DNA of 64,000 bases, taken from positions 1,925,507 to 1,989,506 of the forward strand of contig JALOBK010000001.1 in assembly GCA_023228325.1 (NCBI GenBank). Reading direction: 5' to 3'. Positions 14,983-24,122 of this stretch are shown here, in pieces (within the stretch, counting starts at the first letter, position 1; the number at the start of each line of letters is the position of its first letter). The translations under genes were made by a program, and so were the position numbers. The notes under the pieces are model-generated. The model was not told the DNA's origin. It worked only from the letters and a program-made list of their open reading frames with translations, and did no database searches. This DNA comes from a bacterium. GTDB taxonomy: Bacteria > Auribacterota > UBA6266.

Positions 14983-15637
14983 ATTTCTGCAAAGCATCTC
15001 TGAATTGTCGCACTGTGGAAGTAATATCGGGCGTTCTGAAAATTGAAGTTCCCGCGACGATAATATTTATACCGGCTTTTACGGCGTTTACCGCGGTTTC
15101 CAGCGTTATTCCTCCGTCAATCTCCAATTCGGTTTCTAAATTATTCTCATCTATAAGCTTTTTCGCCGCTCTTACTTTATCCAGGACTGATCCAATGAAT
15201 TTTTGTCCGCCGAAACCGGGATTAACCGACATGAAAAGAACAAGATCAACCTTATCAACAATATTTTCAATCTCGCAAAAAGGAGTGGGAGGGTTAATGG
15301 AAACGCCGCATTTCACTCCCAGAGACCTGATTTTCCTGATGATCTTTTCGGGATCCTTTTCGGCTTCTATATGGAATGTAATCAGATCAGAACCGGCTTC
15401 GGCAAAAACAGGCGCGTATTTAAGAGGCTCTGCTATCATAAGGTGGACATCCAGGAAAAGTCCGGTCGTATTCCTTATAGATCTGACTATATCCGGCCCG
15501 AAAGTTATGTTTGGAACAAAATGGCCGTCCATCACATCTATATGAAGCATGTCAACACCTGCATCTTCAGCCTTTTTCACCTCCTCGGACATTTTTCCGA
15601 AATCAGCTGCCAGCAAAGACGGGGCAATTTTAATCAA
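14972..15637 (-). CDS. rpe: Ribulose-phosphate 3-epimerase
   Basis: 221-residue TIM-barrel enzyme interconverting ribulose-5-phosphate and xylulose-5-phosphate in the pentose-phosphate pathway. It has the full set of family motifs: IAPSLLAADFG at the N-terminus, HIDVMDGHFVPNITFGP (metal His and Asp), LDVHLMI, FMSVNPGFGGQKFI, the catalytic EIDGGI and VAGTSIF. It ends 11 bases inside lepA and follows the M16 peptidase by 26 bases. Nothing unusual. Confidence 0.97.
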   Translation of the reverse strand: MIKIAPSLLAADFGKMSEEVKKAEDAGVDMLHIDVMDGHFVPNITFGPDIVRSIRNTTGLFLDVHLMIAEPLKYAPVFAEAGSDLITFHIEAEKDPEKIIRKIRSLGVKCGVSINPPTPFCEIENIVDKVDLVLFMSVNPGFGGQKFIGSVLDKVRAAKKLIDENNLETELEIDGGITLETAVNAVKAGINIIVAGTSIFRTPDITSTVRQFRDALQKYEN

Positions 15638-15663
15638 ATCTATCCTCCCTGTTAAGTAATGGC

Positions 15664-16938
15664 TTATAACTTTTTTAATATTTTTTCTATTTTCGACGGT
15701 TTATCAATTAATCCTATCCCTGAAATACCGATATTTTCAGGAGTAAAGTAATCCGCGGCTATTCTCCGGATATCGGCGGCGGCAACAGACTGGACTTTGG
15801 CTATCACTTCATCATACGGAATTATACGGTCCAGCAGGATTAAGCTTTCACCCGCTCTGTACATCTGGGATGTCGTTCTTTCCATCGCAAGCATAAACTG
15901 ACCGATATAATATTCCTTCGCCCTTTCAATTTCTTCAGATGAAACTTTTGACGACCTGATTTTATTGAGCTCTCTCATTATAAGCGAAACGGCCTGTTCA
16001 ACCCTTCCGGCGTCAAAACCGCCCGAAATAGTAAAACAGCCGGAATCCTTATAATATTCAACGGCGGAAGATATATTATAGGATAATCCATACTTCTCCC
16101 TTATAGATTGAAAAAGCCTTGAACTCATATTTTCGCCGAGTATCACGCTCAGGATATTAAACGCATATTTATCCTTATGCCCTCTTTCAACCGTTTTAAC
16201 GCCCAGGGCAAGATGTACTTGTTCCGTTTTCTTGTTTAAAAATATATTTCTCCTGTTGAGCGGTTTTTGTTCATAGCCCAAAAACCCGGGAGCCGGTTTT
16301 CCCGGAAGATTTCTGACCCATTTTTCAGACTCTTTCACTACTGTATCATGCTTGATATTGCCGGCAACAGAGATAACTGTATTGGAAGTGGTATAATTAG
16401 CGTTCATATATCTTAAAATATCATCCCTGGTTATAGATGAAACCGTATCAACGGAACCTATCAAAGGCTTCCCCAGAGGATGTCCCTCCCATATAATGGA
16501 TTTTATTAAATCATGAATATGCTGATCCGGCATATCATGATACATATTTATTTCTTCTTTTATTACACCCCTCTCCCTTTCTATTTCCCTGGGATCGAAA
16601 ATAGAATTTATATATATGTCAAATAATATCTCGGAGGCGGTATGAAAGTATTTACTGGATACTTTTGCCATATAGAACGTATATTCCTCTGAAGTATAGG
16701 CATTTAATATGCCGCCTACCCCTTCAATAGCCTCGGATATTTTTCTGCATGTCCTGTGGGTTGTCCCTTTAAAAAGCAAGTGCTCGAGGAAGTGCGAGAT
16801 CCCCGATTGGCGTTCGGCCTCATATCTTCCTCCCGTTGCGACCCAGATGCCCATCGAAACGGAATGCATATGCTTCATCTCGGTGGTCACTATTCTTATG
16901 CCGTTGGAAAGTTTAGTTATCTTAATTTTGTTATTCAT
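15664..16938 (-). CDS. M16-family zinc peptidase
   Basis: 424-residue pitrilysin/processing-peptidase-type metalloprotease. The inverted zinc motif HFLEH is at residues 49-53 with the downstream Glu in EEYTFYMAKV, followed by GVIKEEINMYHDMPD. The C-terminal half has the R/Y pair region SREKYGLSYNISS. The length is that of a single bacterial M16B chain (PepR/YmxG-like), which usually works as a homodimer in the cytoplasm; no signal peptide is seen. Its start overlaps the U32 peptidase gene by 8 bases. Confidence 0.92.
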   Translation of the reverse strand: MNNKIKITKLSNGIRIVTTEMKHMHSVSMGIWVATGGRYEAERQSGISHFLEHLLFKGTTHRTCRKISEAIEGVGGILNAYTSEEYTFYMAKVSSKYFHTASEILFDIYINSIFDPREIERERGVIKEEINMYHDMPDQHIHDLIKSIIWEGHPLGKPLIGSVDTVSSITRDDILRYMNANYTTSNTVISVAGNIKHDTVVKESEKWVRNLPGKPAPGFLGYEQKPLNRRNIFLNKKTEQVHLALGVKTVERGHKDKYAFNILSVILGENMSSRLFQSIREKYGLSYNISSAVEYYKDSGCFTISGGFDAGRVEQAVSLIMRELNKIRSSKVSSEEIERAKEYYIGQFMLAMERTTSQMYRAGESLILLDRIIPYDEVIAKVQSVAAADIRRIAADYFTPENIGISGIGLIDKPSKIEKILKKL

Positions 16939-18157
16939 TCTTTTTCCTGACTAAGTCCCCCGGGCGGGCGCAACTCTTAAACCTGACTTTCACTTTCATT
17001 CCGGGATTCGCTTCTTTCAAAACCCCGCCGTCCAGGTCAAACATCAGGCTTATCGTTTCTTCCCTGTCACATCCGATATCCGGACCTATCACCTCAACCG
17101 AATCACCTTTCCTGATCTTATTCCTCACTTCTAATATAACGGTGCCTTTCAACGACTTTTCTACAATTCCCAAAAAATCATATTTTCTTTCGTACGCGGA
17201 CGTGCCGGCAATCTGCATATCCGAATCGGAACCTCTGCCAACATAGAAACCAGTAGTATATTTCCTGTGGCTTATTTTTTCAAGTTCTTCGATTGTTTTT
17301 TTCGGCGCTCTCTTTTTCCCCGCATAACAGCAATCCACGGCATTTCTGTAAGCGCGGACAACACAGGCTATATAATACAGGCTTTTCATTCTTCCTTCTA
17401 TCTTAATGGCGTCTACGCCCGCTTCCGCGATTTCCGTAATATAATCAACCATATTTAAGTCTTTCGAATTTAAAATATACGAACCGCGGGCGGAAGATTC
17501 AATCTGAAAATATTCGCCCGGCCGTTTTTCTTCAACCAGATAATATTTCCACCTGCAAGGATGGGTGCACTTCCCTTCATTTGCGCTTCTGCCCGTCATC
17601 ACAGAACTTAACAGGCACCTGCCCGAATAAGAAACACACATCGCCCCGTGGCAAAAAATTTCCAGCTCCATATCCGGGACTGCTTTCTTTATCATGCGAA
17701 TATCCCTTAAGGCGACTTCCCTTCCCAATATTATCCGGTCGACACCCGATCCCTTCCAGAATAACACCGACGAGGAGTTTAATGTGTTGGCCTGTGTGCT
17801 TAAATGGATCTTTACTCCGCGACATAAGAGGTTGCGCGCAATTTTTATCATTCCGGGGTCCGAAACAATGATGGCATCCGGTTTTATAACGTTGATCTTT
17901 TTTATCGCAGTTTCGGCTTTCTTTAAATCAGACTCTTTAAGATAAGCGTTCATGGCAATATATAATTTTTTGCCGGCTTTCCTTGCTTCTTTTGAAATGG
18001 TCTCCGCATCGCGGAAATTAAGCTCTTCGGCATATGCGCGCAGGCTCATTCCCGGATAGCCTATATAAACGGCGTCAGCCCCGTAAAGAAAAGCTGTTTT
18101 GAGTTTTTCAATGTTTCCGGCGGGAGCTACCAATTCTATTTTATGTTTTTTTTTCAT
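16931..18157 (-). CDS. U32-family peptidase-like protein (RlhA/YhbU group)
   Basis: About 408 residues from the ATG at 18157; a GTG at 18184, overlapping the ruvX stop as GTGA, would add nine residues. The family signature region FCHGAMCVSYSGRCLLSS is followed by NEGKCTHPCRW, giving the conserved cysteines. The N-terminus ELVAPAGNIEKLKTAF and ADAVYIG are typical, and a U32 C-terminal barrel follows. Members include tRNA/rRNA hydroxylation proteins that probably hold an iron-sulfur cluster, as well as proteins annotated as collagenase-like. True peptidase activity is doubtful. Confidence 0.9.
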   Translation of the reverse strand: MKKKHKIELVAPAGNIEKLKTAFLYGADAVYIGYPGMSLRAYAEELNFRDAETISKEARKAGKKLYIAMNAYLKESDLKKAETAIKKINVIKPDAIIVSDPGMIKIARNLLCRGVKIHLSTQANTLNSSSVLFWKGSGVDRIILGREVALRDIRMIKKAVPDMELEIFCHGAMCVSYSGRCLLSSVMTGRSANEGKCTHPCRWKYYLVEEKRPGEYFQIESSARGSYILNSKDLNMVDYITEIAEAGVDAIKIEGRMKSLYYIACVVRAYRNAVDCCYAGKKRAPKKTIEELEKISHRKYTTGFYVGRGSDSDMQIAGTSAYERKYDFLGIVEKSLKGTVILEVRNKIRKGDSVEVIGPDIGCDREETISLMFDLDGGVLKEANPGMKVKVRFKSCARPGDLVRKKNE

Positions 18158-18180
18158 TTGCGCAGGGTTTCCGCAGAAAA

Positions 18181-18606
18181 TCACATCTGTCTGCTATTCT
18201 CAAGATGGTCCAGAAAATTTTGCAGCATGATCTGGGCTGCGAGGGAATCTACTTTTTCTTTTCTTTTTTTTCTCGTTATATTCGCGGATATCAATATCCT
18301 CTGCGCAGAAACAGTGGTCAACCTTTCATCCCAGAGATTGACATTTATGTTCAATTCTTTATTAATCTTTTCGGCGAGGTCTTTAACTTTTCTGCTTCCG
18401 GGACTGTCTTTGCCGGACATGTTAACCGGATTACCTATAACAATAGATGTAATTCCTTTATTTTCAATTAGTTGCGCTAAATGATTAATAAATTGGTCTA
18501 TGTCTGTGAAATGGACAAAACCCAATCCCTGAGCCGTAATATTCAAATCATCGCTAACGGCGAGTCCGACCCTTTTATGCCCGAAATCTACACCTAAAAA
18601 CTTCAT
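18181..18606 (-). CDS. ruvX: RuvX/YqgF family Holliday-junction-resolvase-like nuclease
   Basis: 141 residues with the RNase H-like fold signature GVDFGHKRVGLAVSD at the N-terminus, VIGNPVNMSG in the middle and LWDERLTTVSAQ, with the acidic metal ligands in the usual places (Asp7, Glu near 95, Asp near 120). Homologues are implicated in pre-16S rRNA end processing and were first proposed as resolvases. The start overlaps the manC stop by four bases. Confidence 0.95.
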   Translation of the reverse strand: MKFLGVDFGHKRVGLAVSDDLNITAQGLGFVHFTDIDQFINHLAQLIENKGITSIVIGNPVNMSGKDSPGSRKVKDLAEKINKELNINVNLWDERLTTVSAQRILISANITRKKRKEKVDSLAAQIMLQNFLDHLENSRQM

Positions 18607-19676
18607 AGATATTCTGTCTTCCCTTTTTTCTGTATCAAACTTACAATTTTTTTCACTTCCGGCGCGCTATCCGCCGGACATACCATAACCGCATCCTCTG
18701 TTTTTACCGCTATAACACCATGCATATCCGCCATTCCCAAGGCTCCCTTATCGGATATTGCCACACAATCCCTGCAATTGGACATAAATACATCACCCGA
18801 TATATAATTGCCCGAGGGATCCGGCTTTATAAACCTTTTGAGGCTGGCCCATGTCCCGAGGTCATCCCAGCCGAAATCACCCTCAACCATCGCGATATTC
18901 CGCGATTTCTCCATAAGGGCATAGTCTATGGAATCTTTCACCATTCCCGGATATTCCCTGTTCATCACTTTTCTTATAGAATGTCCGGCGTTCAGGAAAA
19001 GAGACATGCTCTTCCTGTATTGGGGAGCATGCCTGATAAACTCATCGATAAACACATCAGCCCTCCATATAAACATCCCGCTGTTCCATTTTAATCCGCT
19101 TTTCAGATATCTCTTTGCAGCCTGAAGAGAAGGTTTCTCTTTGAATTTTTTTACGGGGAATATCCTGATTTTGTTTTTATTGCATAACTTTTTTCCATAT
19201 TCTATATAGCCATATTCAGTGCTCGGATAATATGGAGTTATTCCCACTGTAACCAGTTTCTTTTCCCTGGACGCAAAACCGGATGCTTCTTTCAGTGTTT
19301 CCAGATAAACGGCCTCGTCGGAAATATAACTGTCCGCGGGAAGCATCAATATCACGGCATCTTTCATTTTCCGAAAAATAATAGCCGCGGCCAGGGCGGC
19401 GCACGGGGCGGTATTCCGTCCGACAGGCTCGGCGATTATATTCCCGCCGGGGATATCCTTAAGCTGTTTCTTCGCCGGGGCAAGCTGTTTGGCGCCTGTA
19501 ATAACAAAAATATTTTGAGGCCTGACAAGTTTTTTAATCCTGGAAACGGAAAGCTGCGCAAGTGTTTTTTGCCCGTAAACCGCAAGGAATTGCTTGGGTG
19601 TCGATTCTCTGCTGCGCGGCCAGAACCTCTCCCCTTTTCCCCCGGCCATTAATACCGCATATATTTTCTTATTCAT
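18603..19676 (-). CDS. manC: Mannose-1-phosphate guanylyltransferase
   Basis: 357 residues making GDP-mannose from GTP and mannose-1-phosphate. The nucleotide-binding signature is MAGGKGERFWPRSRESTPKQFL, residues 10-31. MLPADSYI carries the metal Asp, then KFKEKPSLQAA, WNSGMFIWR and GDFGWDDLGTW, all specific to the ManC/GMPP group. It lacks the C-terminal phosphomannose isomerase domain of bifunctional enzymes. It is only 6 bases after trpA, so it is co-transcribed with tryptophan genes though functionally unrelated. Confidence 0.93.
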   Translation of the reverse strand: MNKKIYAVLMAGGKGERFWPRSRESTPKQFLAVYGQKTLAQLSVSRIKKLVRPQNIFVITGAKQLAPAKKQLKDIPGGNIIAEPVGRNTAPCAALAAAIIFRKMKDAVILMLPADSYISDEAVYLETLKEASGFASREKKLVTVGITPYYPSTEYGYIEYGKKLCNKNKIRIFPVKKFKEKPSLQAAKRYLKSGLKWNSGMFIWRADVFIDEFIRHAPQYRKSMSLFLNAGHSIRKVMNREYPGMVKDSIDYALMEKSRNIAMVEGDFGWDDLGTWASLKRFIKPDPSGNYISGDVFMSNCRDCVAISDKGALGMADMHGVIAVKTEDAVMVCPADSAPEVKKIVSLIQKKGKTEYL

Positions 19677-19682
19677 TCCTGC

Positions 19683-20480
19683 CTACATAAGCCCTTTTGT
19701 CAGTGATGCAATATATTTTTTCATTACTTTTCCAATATTCGCCGAGTTAATATTATCCTCAATCTTTTTCACAGCGGCGCTTCCCACGACAACCGCATCA
19801 CAATACCCGGATACTTCCTTTACCTGCCCGGGAGTAGAGATGCCGAAACCGACAGCGACAGGTAATTTCGTATGCTTTTTTATCTTTTTCACCATAGACG
19901 GAGCATCCCCGCTTAAATCCTTCCTCGCGCCTGTAACCCCTGTTCTCGAGACACAATATATAAAACCCGAAGAAACCCTGACAATATCCCTTATTCTGTT
20001 TTCGGGAGTAGTCGGGGTTATCAGAAATATTGTTTTGATATTATTTTTTGACGCCAATAAAACATATTCCTCCGCTTCCTCATGGGGAAGGTCCAATATC
20101 AGCACTCCGTCCACCCCGTTTTTGCCGCAATCAAAAATAAATCTTTTTAATCCATAATTTAAGACGGGATTATAATACGTAAAAAGGACCAAAGGGATAT
20201 CTATTTTCCCCTTCCTGATCCTTTTCACAAGATTTAAAACATCTCTCACGGAGGTATGCCGCTTTAAGGATCTTGAAGAAGCTCTCTGTATGGTAGGCCC
20301 GTCGGCCAGCGGATCGGAAAAAGGTATCCCGAGTTCAAGTATATCGACTCCGGCTTTTTCAACCTGGGAAATAATTTTGAAAGAATCGGACATATCGGGA
20401 TCGCCGGCGGTCAGGTAAAGGATAAACCCCTTCCCTGAAGTTTTTCTGAGTTCAGCAAATTTTTTATCTATTCTGTTCAT
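19683..20480 (-). CDS. trpA: Tryptophan synthase alpha chain
   Basis: Alpha subunit that cleaves indole-3-glycerol phosphate to indole. The barrel carries YLTAGDPDM, the catalytic Glu in LELGIPFSDPLADGPTIQ, the catalytic Asp region GVLILDLPHEEAEE, FLITPTTPENRI, and the phosphate grip VGFGIST and VVGSAAV. I use ATG at 20480; a TTG at 20489 overlapping the trpB stop is possible. About 265 residues, the standard length. Confidence 0.96.
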   Translation of the reverse strand: MNRIDKKFAELRKTSGKGFILYLTAGDPDMSDSFKIISQVEKAGVDILELGIPFSDPLADGPTIQRASSRSLKRHTSVRDVLNLVKRIRKGKIDIPLVLFTYYNPVLNYGLKRFIFDCGKNGVDGVLILDLPHEEAEEYVLLASKNNIKTIFLITPTTPENRIRDIVRVSSGFIYCVSRTGVTGARKDLSGDAPSMVKKIKKHTKLPVAVGFGISTPGQVKEVSGYCDAVVVGSAAVKKIEDNINSANIGKVMKKYIASLTKGLM

Positions 20481-20485
20481 GATAA

Positions 20486-21661
20486 TCAAGATATGTAATC
20501 GCCCACAACCTGCACGTCCTTATCGCCTCTGCCTGACAGGTTGATTATTATCAGTTTGTTTCTGCCCAGCTTTTTACGGTTTTTCATTACATACGCTACC
20601 GCATGAGCGCTTTCAAGCGCAGGGATTATACCCTCGTTTTTACATAAAAAAATAAAAGCATTCACCGCATCTTTGTCGGAAACCGCATCGTATTGGATTC
20701 TGCCTTTTTCAAAAAGGTAACTGTGTTCGGGCCCCACACCCGCATAATCCAGGCCGGCTGAGATGGAATGCGTGGTGGATATCTGCCCATTTTCATCCTG
20801 CAGGACATAAGATTTAGAACCGTGCAGAACTCCTATCCGCCCCCCTTTAAAACGAGCGGCGTGCTTTCCTGTTTTAATACCCAGTCCACCGGCTTCGACA
20901 CCTATAAATTTAACTTTTTTATCTTTCAGAAAATTATAGAATAAGCCTATGGAGTTGCTGCCCCCGCCGACACAGGCGACCAGATAATCGGGAAGCCTTC
21001 CCTCTTTCTTCAAAATCTGACTTTTAGCTTCCACACCGATAATCTTCTGAAAATCCCTTACAATCATAGGATAAGGGTGCGGGCCGCCGACAGAACCCAG
21101 GATATAATGAGTATGGCGCACATTCGTTACCCAATCCCTGATTGCCTCATTCATTGCATCCTTCAGCGTTCTGCTCCCCGATTTAACGCTGATAACATTA
21201 GCTCCCAGAAGGTTCATCCTGAATACATTGAGGTTCTGCCTGTGAATATCCTCTTCTCCCATATATATCTCGCATTTTATGCCGAACATTGCGGAAACGG
21301 TGGCAGCGGCGACACCATGCTGTCCCGCCCCTGTTTCCGCTATTATCCGTTTCTTCCCCATCCTTCTGGCAAGAAGTATCTGTCCGATAGTGTTATTGAT
21401 TTTATGGGCTCCCGTATGAAGCAGATCTTCCCTCTTAAGATAAATCTTATGCCCGAGTTTCCGCGATAACCTTTCCGCATAGTAAAGAGGCGTAGGCCTG
21501 CCGGCATATTCATGAAGATAATAATTCAACTCGTCCTTAAATGATTTTTCTTTTATGCATTTCCTGTAACATATCTCAAGCTCGGCGAGCGCATTCATTA
21601 ACGTTTCAGGCACAAACTTGCCGCCGAATTTTCCGAACATTCCTCTTTTATCGGGATTCAT
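20486..21661 (-). CDS. trpB: Tryptophan synthase beta chain
   Basis: PLP enzyme joining indole and serine to make tryptophan, 391 residues. The PLP lysine is in HTGAHKINNTIGQ near residue 86, the substrate loop GAGQHGVA follows, and the phosphate-binding glycine loop GGGSNSIGLF is near 225. The C-terminus has SGRGDKD. It is the canonical TrpB1 form that pairs with TrpA encoded directly downstream, not the stand-alone TrpB2. Spacing to trpF is 17 bases. Confidence 0.97.
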   Translation of the reverse strand: MNPDKRGMFGKFGGKFVPETLMNALAELEICYRKCIKEKSFKDELNYYLHEYAGRPTPLYYAERLSRKLGHKIYLKREDLLHTGAHKINNTIGQILLARRMGKKRIIAETGAGQHGVAAATVSAMFGIKCEIYMGEEDIHRQNLNVFRMNLLGANVISVKSGSRTLKDAMNEAIRDWVTNVRHTHYILGSVGGPHPYPMIVRDFQKIIGVEAKSQILKKEGRLPDYLVACVGGGSNSIGLFYNFLKDKKVKFIGVEAGGLGIKTGKHAARFKGGRIGVLHGSKSYVLQDENGQISTTHSISAGLDYAGVGPEHSYLFEKGRIQYDAVSDKDAVNAFIFLCKNEGIIPALESAHAVAYVMKNRKKLGRNKLIIINLSGRGDKDVQVVGDYIS

Positions 21662-21678
21662 TGTTGAAATTTCCTTCT

Positions 21679-22302
21679 TTAAAATATTAGCGCTTTTTTC
21701 GCAAGATTAATGAAATCCTTCATTTTAGCGTGATCTTTTATCCCTGGAGATTTTTCAATCCCGCTGGATACATCCACGGCGTCAGGCTTAACCGTCATCA
21801 AAGCCCCTATAAGATTTCCTATTTTAAGGCCCCCTGACAGGATAACAGCTTTGTTCTCCCTTCTTAGAGAAGATACTATATGCCAGTCAAATGCATGTCC
21901 TGTCCCGCCCCTTTTATTCTTATCGTAAGCATCCAGGAGTATGAAATCAGTCGCGGAATATTTTTCTATCTCCTGAATATCATCTTTACCTGAAACCCTG
22001 AAGGCTTTGATTATCTTGCGCCCGAAATTACCGCAGAACTCCGGTGTCTCATCGCCGTGAAACTGAAGATAATCGAGATCACAAAAATCCGCAATCCGCC
22101 GTATTTCCCTCTCATCTTCATTTACAAACACACCCACAGTTGTGACAAATGGAGGTAAAGACCTGATAATTTTTCTTGCTTCGTCCGGTTTTATTTTTCT
22201 CGGGCTGTCTGCGAAAACAAAACCGAGCGCATCGGCCCCGTAAGCGCACGCCGCATCCGCGTCTTCAAAATTTGTAATCCCGCAGATTTTGACTCTTATC
22301 AT
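21679..22302 (-). CDS. trpF: Phosphoribosylanthranilate isomerase
   Basis: Third step enzyme of tryptophan synthesis, about 207 residues. VKICGIT with the catalytic Cys opens the protein, GFVFADSPRKI and LQFHGDE follow, the catalytic Asp is in LLDAYDKN, and the end has SGGLKIGNL and DVSSGIEKSPGIKD. An upstream in-frame TTG (22308) adds two residues, but AAAGGG eight bases before the ATG at 22302 favours the latter. Monofunctional, not fused to TrpC. Confidence 0.96.
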   Translation of the reverse strand: MIRVKICGITNFEDADAACAYGADALGFVFADSPRKIKPDEARKIIRSLPPFVTTVGVFVNEDEREIRRIADFCDLDYLQFHGDETPEFCGNFGRKIIKAFRVSGKDDIQEIEKYSATDFILLDAYDKNKRGGTGHAFDWHIVSSLRRENKAVILSGGLKIGNLIGALMTVKPDAVDVSSGIEKSPGIKDHAKMKDFINLAKKALIF

Positions 22303-22312
22303 AACCAACCCT

Positions 22313-23098
22313 TTAATGTTTTGAAATTTTAAACGCTTTTATCATCGCCTTCTTATCTTTTTCCTTCATAAGGGATTCCCCGACCAGTACAGCGTCAGCC
22401 CCCGCGTTAGCGACGCGCATTACATCCGATTTTGAAGAAAAACCGCTTTCGGATATTTTTATGATGCCTTCCGGGATTTCAGGCAAAAGTTTTTCCGATG
22501 TTCCGATATCTATCTTAAAATCGTTCAGGTTCCTGTTGTTTATACCGATGATTTTTATCCCGTTGATGCCAATAACATTATTCAGCTCATATTCGTCATG
22601 GACTTCAACGATTACATCAAGATACAGATTAAACGATATGTCCAGCATCTCTTTAATTTTATCTTTCGAAACGGCTTTTGCTATTAAAAGCACGGCATCA
22701 GCCCCGGCAGCCTTGCTCTCATAAAGCTGATAAGTGTCTATAATAAAATCCTTCCTTAACACAGGCAGTTTAGTATTAACCTTTATATTGACCATGTCGT
22801 CCAGAGAACCTTTAAAATATTTTTCATCTGTCAACACCGATATCGCATCAGCTCCGCCCTCTTCATACTGGGAAACAATGGAAACAGGGTCATAGGAATC
22901 GACTATATCGCCTTTTGAAGGTGAGGCTTTTTTTAATTCTGCGACGACGGATATAAAATCATCCTGATTTATCGCGGCGGCAAACGGCCTGGTCAAAGGC
23001 GCCATTTCGCATTTATCTTTCAGGATCTCCAGAGGTAATTTCTTTTTTCTTTCTTTAATTTCCTGTTCCTTATATTTTAATATTTCTTCAAGTATCAT
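22313..23098 (-). CDS. trpC: Indole-3-glycerol-phosphate synthase
   Basis: About 261 residues from the ATG at 23098. A TTG start at 23128 would add ten residues inside trpD and is unlikely, since AGGGGAT lies upstream of the ATG. Family motifs are VAELKKASPSKGDI (catalytic Lys, phosphate site), VLTDEKYFKGS, LPVLRKDFIID, the catalytic Glu in VIVEVHDEYEL, IGINNRNL and ISESGF. It closes the indole ring in the fourth step of the pathway. It is 7 bases after trpD. Confidence 0.96.
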   Translation of the reverse strand: MILEEILKYKEQEIKERKKKLPLEILKDKCEMAPLTRPFAAAINQDDFISVVAELKKASPSKGDIVDSYDPVSIVSQYEEGGADAISVLTDEKYFKGSLDDMVNIKVNTKLPVLRKDFIIDTYQLYESKAAGADAVLLIAKAVSKDKIKEMLDISFNLYLDVIVEVHDEYELNNVIGINGIKIIGINNRNLNDFKIDIGTSEKLLPEIPEGIIKISESGFSSKSDVMRVANAGADAVLVGESLMKEKDKKAMIKAFKISKH

Positions 23099-23105
23099 AA
23101 GCCGT

Positions 23106-24119
23106 TTATCCCCTGTTGGTAAAAGCAATCAATGATTTAAGTTTATTATACGCCCTGCCCGAATCAATGGATTCAACCGCCATGGATATCGATTCATCCA
23201 TATCCTTCCCTTTCCCCGCGCACATTATAGCCGCGCCCGCATTTAATAATACAATATCCCTGGGCGCCGATTTTTCACCTTTGAGCACAGATAAAAGTAT
23301 ACGCGTGTTGTAATCCGCGTCTCCTCCTTTTATATCATTTACGGAAGCTGTTTTGAAACCGTAATCTCCCGGATTTATTTCGTAATCTTTTACTTTCCCG
23401 TTGTTCAGTTCCGAAACAAATGTCCTGTCCGTAATTGTAATCTCGTCTATGCCGTCCATGCCGTGGACCACCATCGCCCTTCTTGTGCCTAATTTGTTCA
23501 AAACTTCGGCTAAAATACGAGTGTATTGCCTGTTAAAAACACCTATGAGCTGATATTCGGCCGATGCGGGATTTGTAATAGGCCCGAGTATATTAAAAAT
23601 TGTCCTTGTCTTCAGTTCTTTCCTGGGGCCGGTCGCAAACCGCATGGCAGGATGAAATGACGGGGCAAACAAAAAACCTATACCGACCTTGTCAATACAA
23701 TCTGCAACCCCGGTTTCGTCAATGTTTACATTTACTCCCGCTTTCAGTAAAACATCCGCGCTCCCGCATTTGCTTGAAACAGCCTTATTGCCGTGTTTCG
23801 CGACCTTAATACCGGCCCCCGCGGCAACAAAAGCGGTTACTGTTGATATGTTAAACGTATCGGCCCCGTCGCCGCCGGTCCCGCATGTATCCAGCACATC
23901 ATCTGTTATGTTTATTTTTTTCGCCTCTTTTCTCATGGCCAGCGCGCTGCCGGTAATCTCATCAATACTCTCGCCTTTCATTTTCAAGGCAATCAGGTAA
24001 CCGGCTATCTGGGAAGGCAAAACGCTGCCGTGCATGATCTGGCTCATCACATCAAATGATTCTTCAACGGTCAGGTTCTGCTTCTCCGCAATTTTCGAAA
24101 TAGCTTCTGTTATATCCAT
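23106..24119 (-). CDS. trpD: Anthranilate phosphoribosyltransferase
   Basis: 337 residues. The PRPP-binding loop is DTCGTGGDGADTFNIST near residues 77-93, followed by KHGNKAVSSKCGSADVL and the anthranilate region PSFHPAMRFATGPRKEL. VHGMDGIDEIT is typical of the C-domain. It is a stand-alone TrpD, unfused to the glutamine amidotransferase, which is encoded by trpG on the far side of the patatin gene. Only 3 bases separate it from the patatin gene. Confidence 0.97.
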   Translation of the reverse strand: MDITEAISKIAEKQNLTVEESFDVMSQIMHGSVLPSQIAGYLIALKMKGESIDEITGSALAMRKEAKKINITDDVLDTCGTGGDGADTFNISTVTAFVAAGAGIKVAKHGNKAVSSKCGSADVLLKAGVNVNIDETGVADCIDKVGIGFLFAPSFHPAMRFATGPRKELKTRTIFNILGPITNPASAEYQLIGVFNRQYTRILAEVLNKLGTRRAMVVHGMDGIDEITITDRTFVSELNNGKVKDYEINPGDYGFKTASVNDIKGGDADYNTRILLSVLKGEKSAPRDIVLLNAGAAIMCAGKGKDMDESISMAVESIDSGRAYNKLKSLIAFTNRG

Positions 24120-24122
24120 ATA